A stretch of 64,000 nt of DNA from Henriciella sp. (lineage in GTDB: Bacteria > Pseudomonadota > Alphaproteobacteria > Caulobacterales > Hyphomonadaceae), in NCBI GenBank assembly GCA_017642885.1, contig JAEPOM010000009.1, positions 1 through 64,000 on the forward strand, written 5' to 3'. Of the stretch, positions 26,689 through 36,302 are shown one piece after another (within the stretch, counting starts at the first letter, position 1; every line of letters begins with the position of its first letter). Made by a program: the position numbers and the translations under genes. The notes under the pieces are model-generated. The model saw only the letters and a program-made list of their open reading frames with translations. It searched no databases and was not told where the DNA came from.

Positions 26689-28835
26689 GGGTCGATATCT
26701 ACGGCCGCGCGGGCGGCGCTGGGCAGTTTCAAGCTGCCGACCCAGGCGGCCATGTAGGCAGACAAATCCACGTCTCGCGGAGCCGTAACGAGGAAGCGCA
26801 GACGGTGCCGACCGCGCAGAATGCTGATTGGCGCAGGGGCTGGGCCATAGACCGTCACGCCTTCGCCATGTGGAGCCGCTTTGCCTGCAAGAAGACCAAT
26901 ATCCTTTGCCATCCCGGCGTCCGGCGCTGACATCACCAGGGCGGCCATGCGCCCAAACGGTGGAAGGGTCAGTTCTTCGCGCACGTCGCGCTCAATCTTC
27001 AGAAATCCGTCGCGATCGCCTGCCGCCAGCGCCTGCATCGCGGGATTGTCTGGCTGGTAGGTCTGGATCAAGGCGCGGCCGGGTCGTTCGGCGCGGCCCG
27101 CTCGCCCAGCGACCTGGCTGAGCAATTGGTAAGTTCGCTCACCCGCACGAAGGTCGCCGCCTTGCAGGCCGCTATCGGCGTCAACGACGCCGACCAGGGT
27201 CAGGTTCGGGAAATTGTGTCCTTTGGCGACGATCTGGGTCCCGACCAATACGTCTATCTCTCCGCCTGCCATGCGCTCGACAATGCCGCGCGTTGCCTCG
27301 CCGCCCATCGCTGTGTCCGAGGAAAATATTTCGACTGTGGCATCCGGCAACAGAACCCGAACTTCCTCGGCGACCCTCTCGACCCCTGGGCCAACCCCCA
27401 TGAGCGAGTCCTTGGCGCCGCAGAGCGGACACTTGTCAGGCTTCGGCATTGACCAACCCGTGAGGTGACAGACAAGGCGATTGGAATAGCGATGCTCGGT
27501 CAGCCAGCTTTCTGTACCCGGGCTTTTCAGGCGCTCGCCACAGGCTTTGCAGATGACCAGGGGGGCATATCCGCGTCGGTTCAGGAAGAGCAGGCTCTGC
27601 TCGCCAGCTGCATGTGTCGCCACCAGACCCTTGGACAGAATAGGCGAAAGCCAGTTGCCCTGCTCGGGCGTATTTGAGCGCAAATCGACCAGATGCATAT
27701 CCGGCAGCCGCGCTGCGCCAGGCCGCGCAGACAGCTTCAAGCGTTGATAGCGTCCGCTTTCGGCGTTGACGACGGTTTCCAGGGCAGGCGTGGCGGAGGC
27801 CAGTATCACCGCGGCCTCCTCCAGCTTTGCCCGCATCACGGACATGTCGCGCGCATGGTAGCGCACGCCGTCTTCCTGCTTGAAACTGCTATCATGCTCT
27901 TCGTCGACAATGATCAGTTTCAGATTGGCGAAGGGCAGGAACAGGGCCGAGCGCGCGCCGGTGACAATTCGCGCTCGCCCATTTGCAACTTCCCGCCAGG
28001 TACGCCGGCGCTGCTGGTCGCTTAGAGAAGAGTGCCACGGGGCAGGACCCGCGCCGAACCGCTCCTCAAACCGTTCAAACACCGCTTGCGTCAGCGCAAT
28101 TTCGGGCAAAAGGACCAGGACTTGCGCCGTTGGGTCATTCGCCAGGATTTCCGCGATCGCCTCGAAGTAGACTTCGGTTTTCCCTGAGCCGGTAATTCCA
28201 TCCAGCAAGAACGGCGCATAGCCGCCCTTTTTCATGGCCGCTCGCAGCGTCTCGGCGGCAGCGCCTTGTTCAGTCGTCAGGGCATGCCCGGACCGACTGG
28301 GATCGGGGGCAGGGTAGGGCAGGTCCGTCGCACGATTATCGGCGGCAAGGCTGCCGGCTTCGACCAGGCCTTTGACCACAGAGCTTGATACGCCCGCCGC
28401 GCGCGCCAGCTCTGCGGCGCTGTTCGGGCCAAGCTCAGTCGCGGCCGTGAGAACCTTCTCCCGCGCCGGCGTCATCCGATTGGTGCGATGACCGGTTACC
28501 TCGTAAATCGTCTGCGTCGGCGACGGAGATAGGCCGCCCCGCGCCCGCAACGCCATGGCCAGCACCTGGCCTGGACCTGCAACATTGTAGCGCGCGCAAA
28601 ACTCAACGAAACGGCGCATGGAGGACGTCATGGGCGGCACGTCGAAATGGTGCTCAATCGTCTTCAGCTCGCGATCTGGAACCGCCTGCTTAACTGCCCA
28701 GACCACGCCGGTTCGCTCATACTTCCCAAGTGGCGCGCGGACATACGAGCCTGGTTCCACATCCATTCCCTCGGGAATGAGATAATCGAACGGCTCCGGC
28801 AGCGGCATGGGAAAGAGAATACGGGCCACGGGCAT
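26673..28835 (-). CDS. priA: primosomal protein N' (replication restart helicase PriA)
   Basis: Superfamily 2 helicase (720 aa) that reloads the replisome at stalled forks. Layout: N-terminal 3'-end-binding domain (residues 1-100), winged helix, helicase with Walker A 'LLDGITGSGKTEVYF' (about 211-225) and 'IIVDEEHDSSFKQED' (DEEH), then the zinc-binding insert with 'VICKACGERL', 'RLVCHLTGW' and 'KCPLCGAKDS', and the second helicase lobe 'DVLVGTQIVAKGHNFPNLTLVGVVDAD'. AAGGAGG lies 5 nt before the ATG. It is divergent from xerC. Confidence 0.96.
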   Translation of the reverse strand: MPVARILFPMPLPEPFDYLIPEGMDVEPGSYVRAPLGKYERTGVVWAVKQAVPDRELKTIEHHFDVPPMTSSMRRFVEFCARYNVAGPGQVLAMALRARGGLSPSPTQTIYEVTGHRTNRMTPAREKVLTAATELGPNSAAELARAAGVSSSVVKGLVEAGSLAADNRATDLPYPAPDPSRSGHALTTEQGAAAETLRAAMKKGGYAPFLLDGITGSGKTEVYFEAIAEILANDPTAQVLVLLPEIALTQAVFERFEERFGAGPAPWHSSLSDQQRRRTWREVANGRARIVTGARSALFLPFANLKLIIVDEEHDSSFKQEDGVRYHARDMSVMRAKLEEAAVILASATPALETVVNAESGRYQRLKLSARPGAARLPDMHLVDLRSNTPEQGNWLSPILSKGLVATHAAGEQSLLFLNRRGYAPLVICKACGERLKSPGTESWLTEHRYSNRLVCHLTGWSMPKPDKCPLCGAKDSLMGVGPGVERVAEEVRVLLPDATVEIFSSDTAMGGEATRGIVERMAGGEIDVLVGTQIVAKGHNFPNLTLVGVVDADSGLQGGDLRAGERTYQLLSQVAGRAGRAERPGRALIQTYQPDNPAMQALAAGDRDGFLKIERDVREELTLPPFGRMAALVMSAPDAGMAKDIGLLAGKAAPHGEGVTVYGPAPAPISILRGRHRLRFLVTAPRDVDLSAYMAAWVGSLKLPSAARAAVDIDPYSFL

Positions 28836-28904
28836 AGGCCCTCCTTAGCAGAGGCCGCGCCCGCGGAAACCCGTCATTAAGCATGTTCGTGGAAACTCAT
28901 CGCC

Positions 28905-29801
28905 ATGGCACTATTAGACGGGTTTCTGGACTATATTCAGCGCGAGCAACGGCTCGCCGACAATACTGTTGAAGCCTATCGCAGCGATCTCGCCGAGTTT
29001 TTCGGATTTCTGCGCGGTCACTTGGAAGCTGAGCCCGGCATGCGGGCTTTTTCTGAGCTTCAAGCCCGCGATATTCGCGCCTTCCTCGCCCAGCGCCGCC
29101 GCGATGGCCTGGCCGATGCGTCGATCGCGCGGCTATTATCGTCGATCAAGAGTTTCTATCGCTGGCTCGATCGTGCGCACGGTGTGGAAAACCCGGAAAT
29201 CGCCTTTCTGACCGGCCCGAAACGCGGACAGCGTCTGCCGCGGCCGGTATCTGAGACGGCAGCCAAGGATATGCTCGATCAGGCTGAAATCATTCAGGAA
29301 GAACCCTGGATTGCGGCCCGCGACGTGGCCGCGCTCAGCCTTATGTACGGCGCTGGCCTGCGGATTTCAGAGACGCTCGATCTGGCAGGCGATATCAAAA
29401 CGGCTCCGCCGCGTCTGCGAATCAAAGGCAAGGGCGGCAAAGTTCGGATTGTGCCGATCATTCCGGCTGTGCAGCAGGCAATCAAAGAATACGCCGCGCT
29501 CTGCCCTTACGCGCTGAACCCGCGTACGCCGCTCTTTTACGGGGCTCGCGGGAAGCGTCTGCAAGCGCCCATCCTGCGCAAACAGGTGCAAATCCTGCGC
29601 GGGGCACTCGGGCTCACCGAAACCGCTACGCCGCATGCCCTGCGCCACAGTTTCGCGACCCATTTGCTCGCCCACGGGGCCGATCTGCGCGCGATCCAGA
29701 CTTTGCTCGGTCATGCCAGCCTTTCAACGACGCAGGTCTATACTGGAGTCGAGGCCGGCCACTTGCGCAAAGTACACGCCAGCGCCCATCCGCGCGGCTA
29801 G
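28905..29801 (+). CDS. xerC: tyrosine recombinase XerC
   Basis: Site-specific recombinase (298 aa) that with XerD resolves chromosome dimers at dif. The SAM-like N-terminal domain (residues 1-90) is followed by the catalytic domain with all six residues visible: Arg153 ('GAGLRISE'), Lys176 ('IKGKGGK'), His244 and Arg247 ('HALRHSFATHLL'), His270 ('LLGHASLSTTQ') and Tyr279 ('VYTGV'). Length and the position next to priA fit a housekeeping XerC rather than a mobile-element integrase. Confidence 0.93.
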   Translation: MALLDGFLDYIQREQRLADNTVEAYRSDLAEFFGFLRGHLEAEPGMRAFSELQARDIRAFLAQRRRDGLADASIARLLSSIKSFYRWLDRAHGVENPEIAFLTGPKRGQRLPRPVSETAAKDMLDQAEIIQEEPWIAARDVAALSLMYGAGLRISETLDLAGDIKTAPPRLRIKGKGGKVRIVPIIPAVQQAIKEYAALCPYALNPRTPLFYGARGKRLQAPILRKQVQILRGALGLTETATPHALRHSFATHLLAHGADLRAIQTLLGHASLSTTQVYTGVEAGHLRKVHASAHPRG

Positions 29802-29884
29802 CCCCGAACCTTTCCACTTTGAATCCGACGGGGCTGCTGCGAGTTCGATACTCTTGTTCAAACGACACGATTGGACCGGGTATC

Positions 29885-30721
29885 ATGGATTTTTCTGCCA
29901 AACTCTCTTTGCCTTATCTGCTACCCAATCAGGCGCAGAAGCATGTCACGCTGAATGAGAGCCTGCGCGCACTCGACGCGATCGTGCAGCTCAGCGTTGT
30001 CTCCACCGAACAGAGATCACCGCCAGATGCGCCGAGTGAAGGGGATCGTTACATCGTTGCGGCCCCGGGGGCGGCAGGCTGGGCCGGTGCGGACGGTCAG
30101 ATCGCGGCCTATCAGGACGGCGCCTGGGCATTCTACACGCCGCAGACAGGATGGACCGCCTGGGCGGAAGAGAGCGCTCAGTTCATGGCGTTTGATGGAC
30201 ACGATTGGATTGAATTGACCGTGGGCAGCGGCGGATCCAGCCCAGAAACGCTCGGCATCAACACTGCGGCCGATGCGGTGAACCGCCTGTCCGTTCGCAG
30301 CGAGGCGAGCCTGTTCAGCCATGAAGGCGCCGGGCATCAGATAAAGATCAATAAAGCCAGCGAAAGCGACACCGCGAGCGTGCTGTTTCAGTCCAACTGG
30401 TCCGGCCGCGCTGAAATGGGGCTCACCGGAAGCGACGATTTTCTTCTCAAGATCTCCGCTGATGGCCAATCCTTCGCCCCGACCTTTTTGGCGCAATCAA
30501 GCACCGGCAATGTCGGGATCGGCACCTGGTCCCCCACCGCCAAACTGCACGTGGACGGTGCGCTGAGGCTGGGTGTGGCGGCTGCTGGGGAGTTGCCTGA
30601 TGCGGCGGGAGTGGGAGCGGGGGGGCTGATGTTTGTGGAGCAGGCTGACGGGGCGGGTGAGTTGGCTTACTCCGATGGCGCGAGCTGGCGGTCTGTGCGG
30701 ACTGGCTCAGTCGCCAGTTAA
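29885..30721 (+). CDS. DUF2793 protein with tail-fibre-like C-terminus
   Basis: Protein of 278 aa. The N-terminal DUF2793 domain ('FSAKLSLPYLLPNQAQKHVTLNESLRALDAIVQ', 'EGDRYIVAAP', 'GWTAWAEE') is common in alphaproteobacterial phages and gene-transfer-agent-related loci. The C-terminal part contains 'GNVGIGTWSPTAKLHVDGALRLG', the repeat pattern preceding S74-type endosialidase chaperone domains in tail fibres, but no chaperone domain follows. No signal peptide and no other phage gene nearby. ATG 29885 matches the conserved family start; the frame opens at 29819. Confidence 0.82.
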   Translation: MDFSAKLSLPYLLPNQAQKHVTLNESLRALDAIVQLSVVSTEQRSPPDAPSEGDRYIVAAPGAAGWAGADGQIAAYQDGAWAFYTPQTGWTAWAEESAQFMAFDGHDWIELTVGSGGSSPETLGINTAADAVNRLSVRSEASLFSHEGAGHQIKINKASESDTASVLFQSNWSGRAEMGLTGSDDFLLKISADGQSFAPTFLAQSSTGNVGIGTWSPTAKLHVDGALRLGVAAAGELPDAAGVGAGGLMFVEQADGAGELAYSDGASWRSVRTGSVAS

Positions 30722-30725
30722 ACGA

Positions 30726-31991
30726 TCAAGCTTCCTCGGCAAGCGCAACGGGAATCTCTGACAGGCGCTCGGCCATGAGCTTGCCGACGCGCTCTGGGCT
30801 GGCCCAGACTTCGATATGCTGTTTTGCCGCCGTGCCGATTTGCTCGCGATAGGCCGGGTCTTCCGCGACCTTCTTCATTATGGCCGCGGCATCGTCCGGA
30901 TCGACCTCGGCCCAATGCGCCGATGTATCCGTATAGATGCCATAAGGATCGATACAGGGGACGAGTTTGTAATCGACGAGCGCCGCGGTTTCGGCAGAGG
31001 TGAAATCCATATTGCCGGACCAGCCGGTACAAATCACCGGCTTACCCAGTGCCATCGCTTCGGCCACCACGAGACCGAAACCTTCGGAGCGATGCAGAGA
31101 CACAAAACAATCCACGGAATTGAGCAGCGCCCAGAGGTCTTCTTCAGACAGGGAAGCGTCCATGATTTCGATGTTATTCGCGGCGCCAATCGCCTCCATA
31201 AGATCGGATTTGGCCTCGGGTTTGTGGTCTAGGTTTCGTGTCTTGATAATTAGGCGGCGGTTCGGATCATCGCCAAACGCCGCCTTGAACGCGAGGATCG
31301 CTGCAAAGGGGTTCTTGCGCGTGAGCGATGACATCCCGTCAGCCATGGTGAGGAAGACAAAAGTGTTTTCGGGCCAGCGATAAGTGTCGCGAACGTCCCG
31401 CAGGGTACGCGGGGGTGCGATAGCATGTGGAATTACGCGGACGTTTGGGGCGTTGGGGTGGGCTCGTAGCGCTTCTGCAGTGAACTCGGATATGGCCCAA
31501 ACTTCAGAGAGAAATCTGAAGGCGCGATGCCAATCCCCAGGAAATGTTGGCAATTCCCAAGCCCAATACCCGATCGTATACCAGTTTCGCCCTCGCCGCA
31601 TCCCGAGATGCTGCAAAGCCGCCATGGTTTCGGGGCCGTTCAATTGCAGGATGAGCGTACCTTGTTCGTCGGCTGGCATTGGGTGGCTGGGTATATCGGA
31701 CTCTAGGTCGACCGGCGCGAGAGGAGCGGATAGGTCAACGGCGATAGGCGAAAGCCCGGCTGAATCTAGCGCGCGATAAGTAGCTCGGGCTGCTTCGCCG
31801 ATACCGTTTGCTGTGCTGAATAGGCCTGCAATGACCAGGGGCGCATTCGCGAAGGGAGGTCGAACAGAGGCGGGTGTCGCGATTGTAAAGCGCGCATATG
31901 CGCTCTGCACGCGCGGTCCTGCGATCGTCCAGACGCGATATCGGACTGATTTCGGCAGTATCGCCCAAACCTTTTTTGCGGTTTCGAACAA
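30726..31991 (-). CDS. GT-B glycosyltransferase (GT4-like)
   Basis: Glycosyltransferase of 421 aa with a two-lobed GT-B layout. The C-terminal lobe carries the retaining-enzyme EX7E motif in 'LHRSEGFGLVVAEAMALGKPVICTGWSGNMDF', preceded by 'RLIIKTRNLDHK' and followed by 'LVDYKLVPCIDPYG'. The N-terminal lobe includes 'VIAGLFSTANGIGEAARATYRAL'. It likely adds mannose, glucose or rhamnose to the surface glycan in the cytosol; donor and acceptor are not readable. It is convergent with the DUF2793 gene (4-bp gap) and opens the minus-strand polysaccharide locus. Confidence 0.9.
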   Translation of the reverse strand: MFETAKKVWAILPKSVRYRVWTIAGPRVQSAYARFTIATPASVRPPFANAPLVIAGLFSTANGIGEAARATYRALDSAGLSPIAVDLSAPLAPVDLESDIPSHPMPADEQGTLILQLNGPETMAALQHLGMRRGRNWYTIGYWAWELPTFPGDWHRAFRFLSEVWAISEFTAEALRAHPNAPNVRVIPHAIAPPRTLRDVRDTYRWPENTFVFLTMADGMSSLTRKNPFAAILAFKAAFGDDPNRRLIIKTRNLDHKPEAKSDLMEAIGAANNIEIMDASLSEEDLWALLNSVDCFVSLHRSEGFGLVVAEAMALGKPVICTGWSGNMDFTSAETAALVDYKLVPCIDPYGIYTDTSAHWAEVDPDDAAAIMKKVAEDPAYREQIGTAAKQHIEVWASPERVGKLMAERLSEIPVALAEEA

Positions 31992-32061
31992 GTAGGAAGA
32001 GAGTTGTCTGAGAATGGGTGGGTTCGCCTTGGCCTTGAACCTGCGTCGCAGATCGATATGT

Positions 32062-32943
32062 TTAACTATCGGGTGTCGACACCGAATCGATTAAAGCTGT
32101 AGTCAGTTTTTCCAGTTGGTCATATTTCAAATACGATCGGGCAGCGTCGATAAAGGACCTGAGTTTCGTGTTGAACAGCTCGACATCGTGCCCGCTCGTG
32201 GACCGCAATTCCTCGACGTAAGTAGCAGCCCAGTGAAGTTTAGCGCCGCCGAGGTGCTCACGCCCAATGGCCAGTCCTTCCAGGGCCACCGTTTCTCGCA
32301 TGCGCTCCGTAATACAATCTTCATGCAACCTAGAGCGCGCGAGTTCAGAGTCTATAAAGCCAATGCGCTCCGGAAAAGCCTTAAACGCGCGGATCCAGTA
32401 TTCATAGTCGAACGCAGTCTTCAGATCAGTGTTCGGTGAGCCCAAAATCGATGGCAACGAGGCTTTGAAAAACACGGTTGGCTGACAAATGAAGCAACCA
32501 GAGTCAAACCCGCGTATCCCAACACTCGGGCGTTTCGTGGGATAGCGTCCCGTCGTGTGGCCAGTTGAGTTGATGTAGGAGCCGCGCCCATAGCACATGA
32601 TCCATTCAGGGTTTCGCGAAAATGCAGAGACCGCCTCTCGAAGTGCGCGCGCGGCGTATAGGTCATCGGAATTTAGCCAACCAACAATCTCCCCGCGAAC
32701 TTTTGCAAGCGACCTTGCGATCGCCTCCGCTGGACCACCGTCCGGTTGCGATTCCCAGAAGATGTTGTCGTGAATTCTAGAAAATGACTTCAAGATTTCA
32801 ATCGTCGCATCTGTTGACCCGCCATCCGAAACGATGAGCTCAATTGGAGCATGATCCTGGTTGAGAACGCTTTCAATCGCCTCTTCAATAAAGTCGGCCT
32901 GGTTCAGGCTCGGCATGACGATCGAAACCATTGGGCTATGCAT
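32062..32943 (-). CDS. family 2 glycosyltransferase
   Basis: GT-A fold transferase of 293 aa: 'MVSIVMPSLNQADFIEEAIESVLNQ' at the N-terminus, 'LIVSDGGSTDATIEIL' and the metal/donor site 'IVGWLNSDDLYAARALREAV'. After the catalytic domain come 'GCFICQPTVFFKASL' and a helical C-terminus. No membrane helix. It ends the set of genes before the sulfotransferase at 32953, with a 9-bp gap, and belongs to the same minus-strand run. Confidence 0.92.
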   Translation of the reverse strand: MHSPMVSIVMPSLNQADFIEEAIESVLNQDHAPIELIVSDGGSTDATIEILKSFSRIHDNIFWESQPDGGPAEAIARSLAKVRGEIVGWLNSDDLYAARALREAVSAFSRNPEWIMCYGRGSYINSTGHTTGRYPTKRPSVGIRGFDSGCFICQPTVFFKASLPSILGSPNTDLKTAFDYEYWIRAFKAFPERIGFIDSELARSRLHEDCITERMRETVALEGLAIGREHLGGAKLHWAATYVEELRSTSGHDVELFNTKLRSFIDAARSYLKYDQLEKLTTALIDSVSTPDS

Positions 32944-32952
32944 TATCTCGCC

Positions 32953-34089
32953 TCATGGATTTAACGAACCGCGTGAAAAAAGGAGGTTCCACCATCGGCG
33001 GAGGGGGGGAATTGCTTTCTTTCGTTTTGCCTTCCACAATTCAACCGCCACCAGAACCGCATCTCGATAGTCGGGGGAGATTTCTTCTGCCTCTTCCGGA
33101 TATTCTGAAAAATCATCAGAAAACAGCGGGGTTTGTCGGGCAGGAAATGCAGTTTCTTTCAGGCGATTGTTGGTTTCCTTAAATTGCTTGAAAAATTCCT
33201 GCGCTTGTTCTCTGGAAATGGGGTAGAAATTCCCGGGGAACAGTCTGCCAACTTCACTGACCAGAGCCGTGCGCGACGTATCTGATCGATCTCCAATGTC
33301 GTTGGGGTATACAGAGTTCAGCGCCTGAATGAAGTGAAACCCCTTGCGGTTTAGGGATCGGTTGTATCGCGTGTTTTCAACCTCCAACTTTGGCGCGCCG
33401 ATTGCGGCGCTGAAGTCGGCCATGAGATCCTGGGACGGCCACTGATGCCTATCGTATATTTTTGGTCGCATTGCTTCGATGCCAAACACGTCTGACCAGC
33501 GCTCAAATATTTCGTCATATGCATAGTATTTCGGAGTACTGTTTAGCGTGCTGATTATGTCATCAATTTCTAGTCGCGCAGAAGACTTTAGCCGAGTGGA
33601 AAGCAATGACAGGGCGAGTTGATCTTGCCTGCGAAAGTAAACGAGGATTTCAAATCGCTCCACCCAAGGTTCGAGAAAGACTTTCAGCCGTTCGATTTCC
33701 TCACGAAAATACAGCCTGCTTTGAAGGTGTTCGGAAGAGATGACCAACGTGTCTTGGTCACTATGTCGGGTGAATTCGCGATCAAGTTTTTGCTTGAGGT
33801 TGTTGGAGAATAGCTGCTGTCCTTCCGCATCCGCTACTCCAAGCTCTTTACCAATATCCTGCAACCAAGGGGCATGGTGGCACAAGGCTACAAACTCCCA
33901 TTGTGAGGTTTGGTCGGTATCTTGCGCCATTGGATAGTACACACCGGAGCGACGTAAGCGTTCGCGATTATTTTTGAGATAGTGCTGAATGGCGGTTGTG
34001 CCGGTTTTCTCGGTGCCGATATGCAAGACGCACTTTCTAAAAGGCTTGCTCGAACTTGAGGACGATCTGGCGTTTTTCATCATACTCAT
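32953..34089 (-). CDS. sulfotransferase-family protein
   Basis: Putative carbohydrate sulfotransferase of 378 aa. The PAPS 5'-phosphosulfate loop is 'VLHIGTEKTGTTAIQHYL' shortly after a Ser-rich, basic N-terminus, and the 3'-phosphate site is probably around 'YFRRQDQLALSLLSTRLKSS'. The pattern matches 'sulfotransferase' proteins found in bacterial capsule loci. The start at 34089 (or the Met codons at 34083 and 34080) leaves 53 nt after fcl; the frame is open to 34227. It would transfer sulfate to a sugar hydroxyl if active. Confidence 0.75.
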   Translation of the reverse strand: MSMMKNARSSSSSSKPFRKCVLHIGTEKTGTTAIQHYLKNNRERLRRSGVYYPMAQDTDQTSQWEFVALCHHAPWLQDIGKELGVADAEGQQLFSNNLKQKLDREFTRHSDQDTLVISSEHLQSRLYFREEIERLKVFLEPWVERFEILVYFRRQDQLALSLLSTRLKSSARLEIDDIISTLNSTPKYYAYDEIFERWSDVFGIEAMRPKIYDRHQWPSQDLMADFSAAIGAPKLEVENTRYNRSLNRKGFHFIQALNSVYPNDIGDRSDTSRTALVSEVGRLFPGNFYPISREQAQEFFKQFKETNNRLKETAFPARQTPLFSDDFSEYPEEAEEISPDYRDAVLVAVELWKAKRKKAIPPLRRWWNLLFSRGSLNP

Positions 34090-34142
34090 TTTATGGGTTT
34101 TAGTTGGAGACTCCAATCTAATTTTGGATGGCTCCACCGTTA

Positions 34143-35108
34143 TCAAACGCGAACAGAGGCCTGATTCTTTAGGTACCAGTCGTATGTATCTTTCAATCCA
34201 TCCTTCAGTCCGATTGTAGCATTCCATCCCAGCTTGTTGAGGCGTTCCACGTTCATTAGCTTACGAGGAGTACCGTCGGGTTTACTGCGGTCAAATTTGA
34301 TCCTGCCTCTATATCCGATAATTTCAGCTACTGTCTCGGCCAACTCGCGAATGCTACAATCCGTCCCTGTTCCGACATTGATGTGGGATAGCATAGGCTG
34401 GGTCGCAGCGTTATACACACTCTGGTCTAGTGCCATCACATGAGCACAGGCGTTTGCCATATCATCGACATGCAAAAACTCTCTCTTCGGGTCGCCGCTA
34501 CCCCAGACCAGAACTTCTGGGGCGTCGCATTCTTTGGCCGTGTGGAACCTCTGGACCAAAGCTGGAACAACATGACTGTTTTCCGGGTGAAAATAGTCGC
34601 CAGGACCATACAGGTTGGTTGGCATAACGCTCCGATAGTCTCGCCCATATTGGCGATTGTAGCTCTCGCACAATTTGATGCCCGCAATTTTGGCGATCGC
34701 GTAAGGTTCGTTGGTCGCCTCCAACGGTCCTGTCAGCAGCGCAGTTTCGAGCATCGGTTGCGCGGCGAGTTTGGGATAAATGCACGATGAGCCTAGAAGT
34801 AACAGCTTTTGAATGCCGTGCTCATGACATGCGTGGATCACATTCGATTCAATCATCAGGTTTTGATAAATGAATTCTGCAGGATAAGTATTATTCGCAT
34901 GAATCCCACCTACCTTCGCTGCGGCCAGGTAGACTTCATCTATGCGTGAGCTCGCAAAAAATTTATCGACCTCGCATTGCCTCGTTAAGTTGAGTTCCTG
35001 ACGAGCGCGAAGCACTAATTTTGAATCGTCACGCGCTTTCAATTGCCGAACCAGCGCAGATCCGACCATGCCATTGTGACCCGCCACGAATATCGTTTTG
35101 CGCGTCAT
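34143..35108 (-). CDS. fcl: GDP-L-fucose synthase
   Basis: Bifunctional epimerase/reductase (321 aa) converting GDP-4-keto-6-deoxymannose to GDP-L-fucose. Features: '[21 protein letters not shown]', '[41 protein letters not shown]', the catalytic '[17 protein letters not shown]' (YxxxK) and '[27 protein letters not shown]'. Length is typical. Its start overlaps the gmd stop by 4 nt, the usual gmd-fcl pair, so the polymer probably contains L-fucose or a related 6-deoxyhexose. Confidence 0.97.
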   Translation of the reverse strand: MTRKTIFVAGHNGMVGSALVRQLKARDDSKLVLRARQELNLTRQCEVDKFFASSRIDEVYLAAAKVGGIHANNTYPAEFIYQNLMIESNVIHACHEHGIQKLLLLGSSCIYPKLAAQPMLETALLTGPLEATNEPYAIAKIAGIKLCESYNRQYGRDYRSVMPTNLYGPGDYFHPENSHVVPALVQRFHTAKECDAPEVLVWGSGDPKREFLHVDDMANACAHVMALDQSVYNAATQPMLSHINVGTGTDCSIRELAETVAEIIGYRGRIKFDRSKPDGTPRKLMNVERLNKLGWNATIGLKDGLKDTYDWYLKNQASVRV

Positions 35109-36235
35109 GCCTTATTCAGACTTTCTGAGGCCAAGGAGAGTTCGAACCCATTCTCTTTGAGGAACGCATGCCGGCGGGCTTCTTCCAAATCACGCTCGAC
35201 CATCTCCGCGCACATCTGTTCGACAGTGATTTCTGGCTCCCATCCCAGTTTTTCCTTCGCTCTGGTAGGATCACCGAGCAAAGTTTCGACTTCTGCGGGC
35301 CGAAAGTACCTCGAATCGACGGCGACGATCTTGTCCCCTACCGTGACCCCAGGTGCCTTATCTCCAATAATTGCCTCGACGATTCCATGCTCGTCAATAC
35401 CGGCGCCTTCAAAGCGAAGTTCAATCCCAAGCTCACGGGCACTCAAACGAACGAACTCCCGCACTGAAATCTGCTTCCCTGTTGCAATGACAAAGTCCTC
35501 AGCTTGTTCTTGCTGCAGCATCAGCCACTGCATCCGGACATAGTCTTTCGCATGCCCCCAATCACGCAGCGCGTCCATGTTACCCATGTACAAACACGAC
35601 TCCAATCCTTGCGCGATATTGGACAATCCCCGAGTGATCTTGCGGGTTACGAAGGTCTCTCCCCGTCGCGGAGACTCGTGATTGAAGAGGATACCGTTAC
35701 AGGCGAACATGCCATAGGCTTCGCGATAGTTTACAGTAATCCAATAGGCGTAAAGTTTCGCCACCGCGTACGGACTGCGGGGATAAAACGGCGTGGACTC
35801 TCTTTGCGGGGTTTCTTGTACGAGGCCGTATAGTTCGGATGTAGAAGCCTGATAGAACCGTGTTTTATTCTGCAGGCCCAATAAGCGAATGGATTCCAGA
35901 AGTCTGAGTGAACCAAGGGCGTCCACGTCAGCGGTATACTCAGGCGACTCAAAGCTCACCGCGACATGCGATTGCGCGCCAAGATTGTATACTTCATCGG
36001 GCTGCACATCTTGGATGATGCGGGTTAAGTTGGAGCCGTCCGTCAAATCGCCATAGTGTAGGAAGAAGGACGGATCCGCTTCATGGGGATCTTGATAAAT
36101 GTGATCGATGCGCTGGGTATTGAACGACGAAGCGCGCCGTTTGAGACCGTGAACTTCGTATCCTTTCTCTAGCAAAAATTCTGCTAGATAAGACCCGTCT
36201 TGGCCAGTCGTTCCAGTAATTAAGGCGCGTTTCAT
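35105..36235 (-). CDS. gmd: GDP-mannose 4,6-dehydratase
   Basis: SDR enzyme (376 aa) forming GDP-4-keto-6-deoxy-D-mannose. Landmarks: '[37 protein letters not shown]', '[15 protein letters not shown]', '[38 protein letters not shown]' containing YxxxK, and '[18 protein letters not shown]'. Residue order and length match the Gmd family. It precedes fcl with a 4-nt overlap. GDP-mannose could come from the guanylyltransferase fusion at 48489. Confidence 0.97.
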   Translation of the reverse strand: MKRALITGTTGQDGSYLAEFLLEKGYEVHGLKRRASSFNTQRIDHIYQDPHEADPSFFLHYGDLTDGSNLTRIIQDVQPDEVYNLGAQSHVAVSFESPEYTADVDALGSLRLLESIRLLGLQNKTRFYQASTSELYGLVQETPQRESTPFYPRSPYAVAKLYAYWITVNYREAYGMFACNGILFNHESPRRGETFVTRKITRGLSNIAQGLESCLYMGNMDALRDWGHAKDYVRMQWLMLQQEQAEDFVIATGKQISVREFVRLSARELGIELRFEGAGIDEHGIVEAIIGDKAPGVTVGDKIVAVDSRYFRPAEVETLLGDPTRAKEKLGWEPEITVEQMCAEMVERDLEEARRHAFLKENGFELSLASESLNKA

Positions 36236-36302
36236 TGTAGGAGCTCACTTCAAGCTAAATGGGTGATCCGATCAGCACACGTTTGGCTTTTGATTTATTC
36301 AG

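Noticed and set aside
28905-29801. Integrase marking a mobile element
   Set aside because: The gene has the length, motif spacing and priA neighbourhood of housekeeping XerC; no attachment repeats or cargo boundaries were seen.
29885-30721. Prophage remnant
   Set aside because: Only one tail-like gene is present, without capsid, terminase, lysis or integrase genes.
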